From UBA6136 sp044378425 (GTDB lineage: Bacteria; Pseudomonadota; Gammaproteobacteria; Methylococcales; Methylococcaceae): 7,562 nucleotides of DNA. This document shows, in pieces, positions 1-6,599 of this stretch. The DNA lies in the NCBI GenBank assembly GCA_044378425.1, contig JBILXN010000117.1, positions 1 to 7,562 on the forward strand. The letters are read 5' to 3'. The notes beneath the pieces are model-generated. The model did not search any database, was not told the DNA's origin, and saw nothing but the letters and a program-made list of their open reading frames with translations. Both the position numbers and the translations under genes were made by a program. Within the stretch, counting starts at the first letter, position 1; each line of letters opens with the position of its first letter.

Positions 1-28
1 AACCCCCCGACATACACAGCGGCAGACC

Positions 29-1021
29 ATGCTCCCCAAATACACACTTCCCGCGTTGGCTCTGGCCGGTTTTGGCTTTGGCATCTTTTTGGTGTTGGCC
101 GGCAACACGCCCGTACCGGTGGCCGAGGCTGTCATTGAACCGGCTGAAGCACCGTTTCGCAGTTTTATTGCCGGGTCCGGGATTATCGAGGCACAGAGCC
201 GCAACATCGCAATCGGTACACCGCTACCCGGCATTCTCAAGACACTGAGCGTCCGGGTCGGCGACCGCGTCAGGGCAGGGACCGTCTTGTTCACTATTGA
301 TGATCGGGAGGCACAGGCCGGTCTGGCGATGCGCAGGGCCGATCTTGCCCGGGCCAGGGCCGGCGTGCTTGAGGCCCAGGCCAGTCTGGCCGATGCGCGC
401 ACGCTGCTCAGGCTGGCAGAGGCCGTGACCGACCGTCGCGCCATCAGCACCGAGGAACTTGAGCGCCGCCGCAACGGCATGCTGATTGCCAAGGCGCGGC
501 TGGACAGCGCCAACGCCCAGGTACAGCAGGCTGACTCGCAGGTCGCCTCGGCCGTGATCGTGCTGGATCGGCTTATCATCCGGGCGCCGGCCGATGGCGA
601 AATTCTGCAGGTCAACATCCGGCCCGGCGAATATGCACAGGCCGGCCCACTTAACACCCCCTTGCTGGTGATGGGCGATCTTGATCAACTGAACGTGCGG
701 GTAGACATTGATGAGAACGATGCCTGGCGGTTCCGGCCCGGCGGCAAGGCGATCGCTTATCTGCGCGGCAACCGTAACTTCAGCACACCGTTGACCCTGG
801 CCTATGTTGAGCCCTATGTCATACCAAAACGCTCGTTAACCGGCGACAGCACCGAACGGGTCGACATGCGGGTTTTGCAGGCCCTCTATCAGTTCGACCG
901 CAGTCGCCTGCCGGCCTATGTCGGTCAGCAGGTCGATGTTTTTATCGAAGCGCCGGAGTTCGGTGAATCTGCGCCCGAAAAAGCCAGTGCCGCCACCGGC
1001 GACAGGGGTGCGGGTCAATGA
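29..1021 (+). CDS. Periplasmic adaptor (membrane-fusion/HlyD family) of a tripartite efflux system
   Basis: Bridges an inner-membrane pump (RND or MacB-like ABC) to an outer-membrane channel in the periplasm. The 330-residue protein has an N-terminal membrane anchor (about residues 8-25). The first biotinyl-lipoyl half follows (about 63-93, with VGDRVRAGTVLFTIDDR), then an Ala/Arg/Glu-rich coiled-coil hairpin (about 94-178). The second lipoyl half is at about 182-206 (IRAPADGEILQVNIRPGE), followed by beta-barrel and membrane-proximal parts to about 308 and a polar tail. This order and length are normal for the family. The ATG at 29 places the anchor at the N-terminus; only a weak GGCAG lies upstream, at 21-25. 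The stop overlaps the start of the outer-membrane factor gene (ATGA), so the two are translationally coupled. The transporter itself is not in the window, so the substrate and pump class (RND or ABC) cannot be decided. Family call is firm. Confidence 0.93.
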   Translation: MLPKYTLPALALAGFGFGIFLVLAGNTPVPVAEAVIEPAEAPFRSFIAGSGIIEAQSRNIAIGTPLPGILKTLSVRVGDRVRAGTVLFTIDDREAQAGLAMRRADLARARAGVLEAQASLADARTLLRLAEAVTDRRAISTEELERRRNGMLIAKARLDSANAQVQQADSQVASAVIVLDRLIIRAPADGEILQVNIRPGEYAQAGPLNTPLLVMGDLDQLNVRVDIDENDAWRFRPGGKAIAYLRGNRNFSTPLTLAYVEPYVIPKRSLTGDSTERVDMRVLQALYQFDRSRLPAYVGQQVDVFIEAPEFGESAPEKASAATGDRGAGQ

Positions 1022-2469
1022 GGCCGCGCCTTTGGCTGCTGACGGTGGCGGCCCTGCTGGGTGGCTGCATGGTGGGGCCGGATTACCGTCTGCCTGAGAT
1101 ACCGACACCTCCCAAGTACGCGCACGCTGACACGCTGCACAATATCCCGCCACCGGCGGCGTGGTGGACGATCTTCAAAGATCCCCTACTGGACCGGCTG
1201 ATCAGAGAGGCCGTGGTGGCCAATCTCAACGTCAGGCAGACCGCCACCCGCATCAGCAGCGCCAGAGCGCAACGTCAGGGCGCCATCGCCACCGGCCTGC
1301 CCTCGCTGGATGCGCGAGGCAATATCAGCCAGCGTCGCAACGACTTCATCACCGGCGGCTCCGCTGGCGCCTACAACCCGGCGTCAGGCGGGTATTTTTC
1401 GGGTAACACGCTCATCAATATCGTCCAGGCAGGTTTTGATGCCCAATGGGAAATCGACCCGTCCGGCGGGGTGTTTCGGGCCGTTGAAGCGGCACAGGCC
1501 TCTATCGAAGCGGAGGAAAACAACCGCCGTGCAGCACTGGTCAGCCTGATGGGCGAAGTGGCCAAAACCTACATCGAGATTCGGGCCAATCAACGCCAGA
1601 TTGCCATCACCCGGGACAACCTCAAAACGCAGGATGACACGCTGGGGCTGGTCAGTGCCCGCGCCAGAGCCGGTCTCAACAGCGGTCAAGAAGTGGCCCA
1701 GCAACAGGCCCAGGCCGAACTTACTCACTCACAACTACCCGCGTATGAAAGTGCCGCCCAACAGGGGGTGCACGCGTTGTCCATCCTCCTCGCGAAGCCG
1801 CCCGGCGCCTTGCTCTACCTGCTGGAGACTGACAGCGATGTACCCCACTCACCAACCCACGTGATTGCCGACCTGCCATCGGAATTGCTTCGGCGGCGGC
1901 CTGACCTGATGCAGGCCGAACGGCAACTCGCAGCCGCCACCGCGCAGGTCGGCGTCGCCACTTCCGAGCTTTACCCCAAGGTGAATCTGACCGCGTTCTT
2001 CGGTTTTCAGAATACGAAACTCAGCGACCTGACGCCGATCGGCAAATCGACCGCCATTGCCGCCGGCATCAGCACCCCCATTTTCAACTGGGGACGGATT
2101 CAGGCCAATATCGATAATCGCAATGCGCTGCAGGAACAGGCATTGCTGGTCTATCAAAATGCCGTACTGACCGCCTTCAGGGAAGTGGAGGATGCTTTGG
2201 TCGCCTATACCATGGAACAACAGCGGCGGGCAGCGCTGGCAAAGTCGGCCGAGGCCAGCGCACTGGCCGTCAGGCTCGCCGAAGAACGCTACGTGCGGGG
2301 GCTGACCGCGTTTCTTGATGTGCTGGAAACCCAGCGGGCACTGTATCAGGCGGAAAGCAATCTGGTGGCCAGCAATGCGCGGATCTCGACCAGCCTTGTC
2401 GGCCTTTACAAGGCGCTGGGTGGCGGCTGGCAAGCGGTGGAACCGGTCCCGGAACATGAAGCGGAATAG
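1018..2469 (+). CDS. Outer-membrane efflux lipoprotein, NodT/OprM (TolC) family
   Basis: Trimeric outer-membrane exit duct of the same tripartite pump as the preceding adaptor. The 483-residue protein opens with a lipoprotein signal, lipobox LLGGC with the acylated Cys at residue 17, followed by MVGPDYRLP, the typical start of this family. Two outer-membrane-efflux repeats follow. The first begins around AAWWTIFKDPLLDRLI (about residue 47). The second carries the family hallmark LRRRPDLMQAERQLAAATAQ and then SELYPKVNL (about residues 291-325). Near the C-terminus the segment EERYVRGLTAFLDVLETQRAL matches the equivalent helix of NodT/OprM proteins. Length is normal and the frame is intact. The ATG at 1018 overlaps the upstream stop, and AGGGG at 1004-1008 is a well-placed ribosome site. 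The two genes form an operon; whether drugs, metals or a natural product are exported cannot be told. Confidence 0.95.
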   Translation: MRPRLWLLTVAALLGGCMVGPDYRLPEIPTPPKYAHADTLHNIPPPAAWWTIFKDPLLDRLIREAVVANLNVRQTATRISSARAQRQGAIATGLPSLDARGNISQRRNDFITGGSAGAYNPASGGYFSGNTLINIVQAGFDAQWEIDPSGGVFRAVEAAQASIEAEENNRRAALVSLMGEVAKTYIEIRANQRQIAITRDNLKTQDDTLGLVSARARAGLNSGQEVAQQQAQAELTHSQLPAYESAAQQGVHALSILLAKPPGALLYLLETDSDVPHSPTHVIADLPSELLRRRPDLMQAERQLAAATAQVGVATSELYPKVNLTAFFGFQNTKLSDLTPIGKSTAIAAGISTPIFNWGRIQANIDNRNALQEQALLVYQNAVLTAFREVEDALVAYTMEQQRRAALAKSAEASALAVRLAEERYVRGLTAFLDVLETQRALYQAESNLVASNARISTSLVGLYKALGGGWQAVEPVPEHEAE

Positions 2470-2477
2470 CGCCAAGA

Positions 2478-2506
2478 TTCACAAGGCGCCTAATAGCGGT
2501 TAGAAT
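2478..2506 (+). promoter_or_regulatory. Sigma70-type promoter for the tRNA-Thr gene
   Basis: TTCACA (2478-2483) and TAGAAT (2501-2506) each match the sigma70 consensus at five of six positions and are separated by 17 bases. The -10 is followed by the GC-rich run CCCCGCCG, the kind of discriminator typical of stringently controlled stable-RNA promoters. It starts nine bases after the outer-membrane factor stop, so the tRNA would be transcribed independently with a leader of roughly 70 bases. Inferred from pattern only. Confidence 0.6.
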
Positions 2507-2580
2507 CCCCGCCGTCATGACAGACGAGGGCGTTAAGGTGGCCTCCCCGGCTACCCTCTGCAATAGCCCACCATCATTCA

Positions 2581-2656
2581 GCCGGCGTAGCTCAGTTGGT
2601 AGAGCGTCGCACTTGTAATGCGAGGGTCGAGGGTTCGAATCCTTTCGCCGGCTCCA
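2581..2656 (+). tRNA. tRNA-Thr (anticodon UGU)
   Basis: A complete 76-base cloverleaf can be folded by eye. The seven-pair acceptor stem is GCCGGCG (2581-2587) with CGCCGGC (2646-2652), followed by discriminator T and an encoded CCA (2654-2656). The D arm is GCTC/GAGC (2590-2605). The anticodon stem TCGCA/TGCGA encloses loop CTTGTAA, with anticodon TGT at 2614-2616, which reads ACA-type threonine codons. The T arm carries the standard TTCGAAT loop (2634-2640), with two G-T pairs in its stem. No duplicate of its 3' end is visible elsewhere in the window, so there is no sign that it served as an integration site here. Confidence 0.97.
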
Positions 2657-2705
2657 TATTTTCAAAGGGTTAAGAGCTTTTAATAGCTGCTTTCTCATTC
2701 CGGAC

Positions 2706-2721
2706 TTTCGCAGCTGCGAAA
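2706..2721. other. Perfect 16-base palindrome downstream of tRNA-Thr
   Basis: TTTCGCAGCTGCGAAA is perfectly self-complementary and could form a hairpin with an AGCT loop, flanked by ATTT on the plus side and AAAGT on the minus side. It lies 50 bases after the tRNA and may help end its transcript, but no convincing T-run follows. A second, imperfect inverted pair, CCCGC/GCGGG, sits at 2735-2761. Confidence 0.3.
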
Positions 2722-2774
2722 ATTTAGCTCACGGCCCGCAAGACAAGCTTCTGTTCGCGGGTAAAGACTCAATG

Positions 2775-2797
2775 AAAACCCCGCCGAAGCGGGGCTT
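2775..2797 (-). terminator. Rho-independent terminator of the chitinase gene
   Basis: Read on the minus strand, CCCCGC and GCGGGG pair around a TTCG loop (the extra-stable C(UUCG)G tetraloop) and are followed directly by TTTT. The stem can be extended by A-T pairs at its base. It lies 46 bases after the chitinase stop. A T-run on the plus side is lacking, so it is mainly a minus-strand terminator. Confidence 0.85.
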
Positions 2798-2811
2798 GTA
2801 TCTTCTTGATA

Positions 2812-2829
2812 CACCCGGATGTCCGGGTG
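2812..2829 (-). repeat. Inverted repeat just after the chitinase stop
   Basis: CACCCGGA and TCCGGGTG are perfect inverted arms with only two bases between them, so the real loop would take in the innermost pair. It lies between the chitinase stop and the UUCG terminator. No T-run follows, so it may be an extra 3'-end-stabilising hairpin rather than a terminator. Confidence 0.5.
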
Positions 2830-2842
2830 CTATCCGAATCCG

Positions 2843-4831
2843 TCAGAGGCCCAACCCACTGATGAACCGCTGAGTCCAGCCCCAGGTTGGGACCTCGACT
2901 ACGGAACTGCAGATGGGTGATGCGCTCGCCTGATTGCAGGGTGTATCACGGTCTATCGACCAGAAATGTACACCGGCCAGATGATTGGCTCTAGACCATG
3001 TCAACAGCGTGTCGGTGTCTTGCAGGGAAAAGAGCTCGTCGCGCACATCATTGACGCCGATCATCGGTGTCAGCTCAATCCGTTCGGAGGGAACGCCAAA
3101 CCGGGCGGTCAGATTTCTCGCCGCCTGAATCGCTGTTTGTCCCATGTCGCAAAGCCCATGACTACCGACTACGCAAACACCCGAACCGGCGGCACCGAAA
3201 TCCATCACCATCAGGTTGATGGTGTAGTTGGTCAGCGGGTACTTGTTCAGGGCCTGCAGCACGTTGTAGCCGGTTGCATTGAGATCGCCATAGGTCGAAG
3301 TCGCCGATTGACCATTGCTAGAACCCAGGGTGGCGATAGTGAAACTGAAGCGCAGGTTCGGGTAATCCGCCTGCACCGCCTGTACTTGCTGGACCAGAGA
3401 TCCAATTGCTGCCGCCGACTGGCCGGCTTCAATGTCGAAGTCCACACCAACAAGGTTCCTGGACGCATACCGATTAATGAAGGTACGCATTCCCTCAGGC
3501 GTTGAACAGGTGAAAGCCCCAGCCGCTCCCCCGGTCGAGATCACGTAGTTTTTGTTGGCGTCGGTGAACTGTTTGACATTGGCAGCGGCTAGCGCATCCG
3601 CAGAGATACCGGCCCAATTTTCCTTCCCGCACTCGCCCGTCGCAAAAGCCCAGGTCACCGCCGGCACTCTAGCCGGTAACACATTCAGCAAAGGAGTCAG
3701 CGCCCCTGCGGCTGCCGTGGACATGATATTGGTATTCCAGTTCATGGAAATACCAACATCCTTGTATGGGCTGAACAGAAATCCGCCCGTAACCGTTCCG
3801 GTGGGCAAGCCTACATCACCACTCACGGGAGTAGAGTTAACGGTATCGACAGGCTGGGAGATCGGGGCGGTTGTCCCACTACCGCTCCCTGAGGCCCCCC
3901 CCGTACCCACGGAACTGCTGAATTGGATCGTCACATGTCCATCGGCGCTGGCGACCTTGAGCAGATTGGCGCTGGTACCGCCATTAAAGCCACTGCTGAC
4001 GGTGTCACCCGCGGCAAGCGCCGCAGCCCAAGAGGCCGGTGTCAGCGTAACTGTGCCATCCGTTCCAAACACGACCTGCATGTTCCATGGGCCACTTTTG
4101 AACACATCCTTGGCCGTGGCCAGGTCAGGAAACTTCAGTTTGGCCTGCCACCCTGAAGCACCCGAGGCCAGGGTATTTCCTGAAAGATTCTTGATGGTGA
4201 TATTGCCGCTGTAGCCGCCTTCCCAGCTACTGCTCACTGATAGCAGCACTTCCAGGGTCGCATTCGTATTGCCGGTCGTAGTGGTCTGGCCGCTGGACTC
4301 TATTGAGGATGATGAACCACTGGCACTCGCGTCGGTGGCCTTGAGATTGGCCAGGGTCTGCAGAGCATCCTGATTGCTTAATACCGTGGCAACACAAGGC
4401 TGGCCATTGAAGGTGCAATCCTCCAGGGCAAAATGTGTATCCAGAGCGCCGCTGGCATTGAAGCCCACGCTGAGTACACTGTTGGCCTGAATGTCCCCTG
4501 CCCATCCGGGTGATACCAGGGTGAAAATCTGAGAGGCGGGATCATAACGGGCTGTCGTATTCCAGAATGAGGCGGCGCTGGCCTGCCTCGCCAGTTCGGC
4601 TGACCGAAACGTCAAGGTCCAGCCGCCCTTCACGTCACTGGGCACCCAGATACTCAGTTGCCCGGTGTATCCGGCCCAGCTATCAGCCGCGCTGCCCCAG
4701 GACGAGGCTGCGCTGATAATGACGCGCGGCACGGGCGCTGGCAGGGTAGCTGCGTCTGCAGCCGGAACACCGAACTCCATTGCAACCATCACAGGCGCGA
4801 GGGTTAGAAACGTTTTTTTGATTAAGGTCAT
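2843..4831 (-). CDS. Secreted GH18 chitinase with two N-terminal CBM2-like domains
   Basis: Hydrolyses beta-1,4 bonds of chitin outside the cell. The 662-residue protein starts with a signal peptide (MTLIKK, hydrophobic stretch, likely cut after AADA at about residue 27). Two different CBM2-like carbohydrate-binding domains follow (about 37-130 and 192-305). The second has the clear pattern WEGGYSGNITIKN, then PASWAAALAAGDTVSSGFNGG in two parts. A Ser/Gly/Thr/Pro linker (about 307-350) leads to the GH18 barrel (about 352-655). The catalytic motif on strand 4 is VGVDFDIE, with D464, D466 and the proton donor E468; the first Asp of the textbook DxxDxDxE is Val461 here. VMDFG and VHFWSIDRD fit the later barrel strands. 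The ATG at 4831 was preferred over an in-frame TTG at 4915: it puts the signal peptide at the very N-terminus and has GGGAAA at proper spacing. A divergent LysR gene is the likely regulator. Confidence 0.92.
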   Translation of the reverse strand: MTLIKKTFLTLAPVMVAMEFGVPAADAATLPAPVPRVIISAASSWGSAADSWAGYTGQLSIWVPSDVKGGWTLTFRSAELARQASAASFWNTTARYDPASQIFTLVSPGWAGDIQANSVLSVGFNASGALDTHFALEDCTFNGQPCVATVLSNQDALQTLANLKATDASASGSSSSIESSGQTTTTGNTNATLEVLLSVSSSWEGGYSGNITIKNLSGNTLASGASGWQAKLKFPDLATAKDVFKSGPWNMQVVFGTDGTVTLTPASWAAALAAGDTVSSGFNGGTSANLLKVASADGHVTIQFSSSVGTGGASGSGSGTTAPISQPVDTVNSTPVSGDVGLPTGTVTGGFLFSPYKDVGISMNWNTNIMSTAAAGALTPLLNVLPARVPAVTWAFATGECGKENWAGISADALAAANVKQFTDANKNYVISTGGAAGAFTCSTPEGMRTFINRYASRNLVGVDFDIEAGQSAAAIGSLVQQVQAVQADYPNLRFSFTIATLGSSNGQSATSTYGDLNATGYNVLQALNKYPLTNYTINLMVMDFGAAGSGVCVVGSHGLCDMGQTAIQAARNLTARFGVPSERIELTPMIGVNDVRDELFSLQDTDTLLTWSRANHLAGVHFWSIDRDTPCNQASASPICSSVVEVPTWGWTQRFISGLGL

Positions 4832-4966
4832 GATGCTTTCCCACGAAGAATTGGATAGAAAATGGCGATTTGACCAGACTGGCGATGTCGCCTGACTCAA
4901 ACTCCATGGGTGCAAACTGTAGTGATCGGGCTTTCTTCAATCCAATGAATAAATCACATAATTTTT
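4832..4966. promoter_or_regulatory. Divergent chitinase/LysR control region
   Basis: This 135-base gap must hold both promoters and the LysR binding sites. Visible elements are the inverted repeat GGCGA-TG-TCGCC (4881-4892), a second GGCGAT at 4864-4869 on the same strand 17 bases away, and a small dyad TGAATAAATCA (4946-4956) near the regulator start. No sigma70 promoter with two good hexamers was found on either strand. CATAAT at 4957-4962 is the best -10-like sequence for the regulator. Assigning an operator would be guesswork beyond noting the dyads. Confidence 0.45.
4837..4842 (-). promoter_or_regulatory. Ribosome binding site deciding the chitinase start
   Basis: On the minus strand GTGGGAAAGCATCATG places GGGA seven bases before the ATG at 4831. 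The alternative upstream TTG at 4915 has no such site, and the 28 extra residues would mask the signal peptide. Confidence 0.65.
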
Positions 4967-5881
4967 ATGCACGAGATTAATTTACGGGGGGTTGATCTCA
5001 ATCTTCTCACCGTATTTGAGGCGGTCTACGAAGAGCAAAGCCAGATCAAGGCGGCTGAACGCCTGGGCATGACGCAGTCGGCTATCAGCCACGCCTTGGG
5101 CCGTCTTCGGCATCTGGTGGGAGACACGTTGTTTCAGGGGCGATCCAAAGGACTTACCCCCACCTCTCAGGCCGATGATTTCTACCTGCGGGTTCATGAG
5201 GCACTCGGCCTGATCCGCGCAGAGCTGGCCCAAAGACAGGCATTCAACCCAAGCCAAAGCCAGCGCAGCTTCGTCATTGCCATGGATTATGGCGGTGGGG
5301 CCCTACTGGGCGTCCGCCTTTTCCAACGGATTGCCGTTGCAGCGCCACACGTGCGGCTGCTCATACGAACAATTGATCCGGCGGATGAAATCCCTCGGTT
5401 ACTGCGTGAGCATCGCTTGGACCTGGCTTTTAACTTGGCACGGCTGAATGATGACATGCTGGAACACTTGCCCATCTGGGAAAGCCAGTTGTGTGTCCTC
5501 GTCAAACGAGACCATCCCCGAATCCATGCCAATCCCTCCCTTGAAGACATCCTGCGGGAGCGATTCGTCAATGTGCATGAGCCGCACATCACAACCCCTG
5601 ACGCGCATCTCAGCAGTTTCGTCAAAACCGTGAAGCAACACACGGCCATGGAGATTCCCAACGCGGCACTGCTGCCTTATGTGCTGGAGTCAACGGACTT
5701 GATTGCAATCTCTACCGTCTCCATGGCCGAGGCGATGAGCCAGAGGTTTGCGTTGAAGCACTTCCCCGTGCCTTTACAACTACCCCCGTTCTTTTCCAAT
5801 CTCATCTGGCACCGGTCCATGACGAATGATCCTGCGCATACATGGTTCAGAGAACAATTCAGAAAGGTGACCGAGTCTTAG
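4967..5881 (+). CDS. LysR-type transcriptional regulator, divergent from the chitinase
   Basis: DNA-binding regulator of 304 residues, the standard LysR length. The N-terminal winged helix-turn-helix (about residues 9-66) begins LRGVDLNLLTVFEAVYEEQS and has the recognition region AAERLGMTQSAISHALGRLR, then GDTLFQGRSKGLTPT. This style is closest to the NodD/LeuO/NahR branch. The effector-binding domain covers about 98-300 (SFVIAMDYGG, then DLAFNLARLNDDMLEHLP, and LLPYVLESTDLIAISTVSMAE). Its back-to-back placement with the chitinase suggests that it controls that gene and itself, as LysR regulators do for chitinase genes in other bacteria; the ligand is unknown. The ATG at 4967 has no Shine-Dalgarno sequence, only an AT-rich stretch with CATAAT ending five bases before it. 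Frame intact. Confidence 0.93.
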   Translation: MHEINLRGVDLNLLTVFEAVYEEQSQIKAAERLGMTQSAISHALGRLRHLVGDTLFQGRSKGLTPTSQADDFYLRVHEALGLIRAELAQRQAFNPSQSQRSFVIAMDYGGGALLGVRLFQRIAVAAPHVRLLIRTIDPADEIPRLLREHRLDLAFNLARLNDDMLEHLPIWESQLCVLVKRDHPRIHANPSLEDILRERFVNVHEPHITTPDAHLSSFVKTVKQHTAMEIPNAALLPYVLESTDLIAISTVSMAEAMSQRFALKHFPVPLQLPPFFSNLIWHRSMTNDPAHTWFREQFRKVTES

Positions 5882-5896
5882 CAGATTTACATCCTT

Positions 5897-6153
5897 GGCA
5901 GGGAGACCCAATGACCCTTCGGGTTGATCGGGAGAAATGTGACTGCGAGAACACACCTCTTGAAGCAAGGCTGCGCGCAGCAGAACTGGGGCAGTCGGCC
6001 TGCCTCGGAAACCTCGACCTCAAAACTCCCCGCAAACTCGATCAGCGGGCAATAGCAATAGACGGCCGAATCAGCTGGAAACGCATACTGGGGCTCGGAA
6101 TAAACACGAAGAGCGTGAAGACGTTGTTAGGAAGCACGTTTCGGAGCCTATGA
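5897..6153 (+). pseudogene. istB: Remnant of IS21-family istB (copy A)
   Basis: IstB is the ATP-binding helper of IS21 transposases. The reading frame shows only its N-terminal part: VDREKCDCEN, then LEARLRAAELGQSACLGNLD, then KTPRKLDQRA and ISWKR. These match the family pattern DRE..REN..L..RLR.AKLRQ.AC.EDIDYR.PRGLD...W. The line-up stops before the Walker A motif (GPTGVGKT), which is absent, and the frame instead ends in an unrelated tail, GLGINTKSVKTLLGSTFRSL. About 60 of the roughly 250 residues of a normal IstB are present and there is no istA, so this is a fossil. I recognised the family from memory, not from a search. Confidence 0.65.
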
Positions 6154-6185
6154 CTGTATGTGGTGCGGCGCAACCTTGGCGAGGG
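5897..6185 (+). repeat. IS21-derived repeat, copy A
   Basis: First of two direct copies of an element of about 280 bases, beginning 15 bases after the LysR stop. Compared by eye with copy B (6622-6895), identity is roughly 85% outside one 14-base gap. Long exact blocks include AAGGCTGCGCGCAGCA and CACGTTTCGGAGCCTATGA. Copy A carries 14 extra bases near 6024-6058 and one extra T near 6086. No terminal inverted repeats or target duplication could be recognised at its ends. Confidence 0.85.
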
Positions 6186-6244
6186 CGGCAGGGAAGCGGC
6201 CGCCGGGCGGGGCAATCCAGCCTGATGATTTGCCCGGTATTGTT

Positions 6245-6270
6245 GGGCATGGGGGGGCATTGGGAAAGGG
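6245..6270 (+). other. Potential G-quadruplex motif
   Basis: Four G-runs of at least three bases (6245-6247, 6251-6257, 6262-6264, 6268-6270) are separated by loops of 3, 4 and 3 bases, which meets the classical quadruplex rule. Function unknown; such motifs also arise by chance in GC-rich DNA. Confidence 0.5.
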
Positions 6271-6370
6271 ATTGGCTCTGTTCTGGCGACCGGCCTGTTG
6301 AATCCTTTAGCCCAAAGGTGGCGTCATGTCACTTGACAGTAGCGACAAATATGCAGTGACCTGTGCAGCG

Positions 6371-6379
6371 TTATGCACA
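6371..6379 (+). promoter_or_regulatory. DnaA-box 9-mer TTATGCACA
   Basis: Exact match to the consensus TTWTNCACA. It also forms the right arm of the inverted repeat TGTGCA-GCGTTA-TGCACA (6362-6379). It lies 148 bases upstream of an inverted pair of perfect DnaA boxes. Confidence 0.5.
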
Positions 6380-6526
6380 AGCGCCATAAGCTCATGATTT
6401 TTGGCCGACAAAGACATCGAGCCGATGCTCGCCATTGAATAACAATGAGTTACCTCTGAGGCCAACTTCACTACGCGCCAGCCAAAGCCCCATCAGGCCT
6501 GCCATTCCACAGCCTCGCCCACAGAC

Positions 6527-6549
6527 TTATCCACAGCTTTTGTGGATAA
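6527..6549. promoter_or_regulatory. Inverted pair of perfect DnaA boxes
   Basis: TTATCCACA (6527-6535), the strongest E. coli-type DnaA box, faces TGTGGATAA (6541-6549) across GCTTT. The pair can bind DnaA or simply form a 9-bp hairpin. There is no T-run after it, so it is not a usual terminator. No AT-rich unwinding region, dnaA, dnaN, gidA or rep gene is nearby, so a working origin is not shown. Confidence 0.6.
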
Positions 6550-6599
6550 CGGCGACGATGGTCGTGGAGGAAGGCCGGGGCAGAACATCCTGTTCCGCT

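Noticed and set aside
1849..2475. Long open frame antisense to the outer-membrane factor gene
   Set aside because: It is the usual by-product of GC-rich codon use opposite a clear TolC-family gene; the translation shows no family pattern.
2629..2656. tRNA 3' end as an integration (att) site
   Set aside because: No repeat of the tRNA 3' end was found elsewhere in the window and no integrase gene is present.
4832..4915. Longer chitinase starting at TTG 4915 (28 extra residues)
   Set aside because: It would bury the signal peptide, lacks a ribosome site, and the ATG at 4831 has GGGAAA at correct spacing.
5842..6153. Separate gene starting inside the end of the LysR gene
   Set aside because: The start lies within LysR coding sequence in another frame; only the IstB-like part after about 5897 has meaning, as a remnant.
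6100..6185. Integron attC-like site (GTTAGG in both repeat copies)
   Set aside because: The core would be GTTAGGA or GTTAGGG, not GTTRRRY, and no matching RYYYAAC or internal L/R boxes were found; no integrase nearby.
6333..6361. Promoter from TTGACA at 6333
   Set aside because: No -10-like hexamer lies 16-18 bases downstream; TTGACA is part of the small dyad TGTCA-CT-TGACA.
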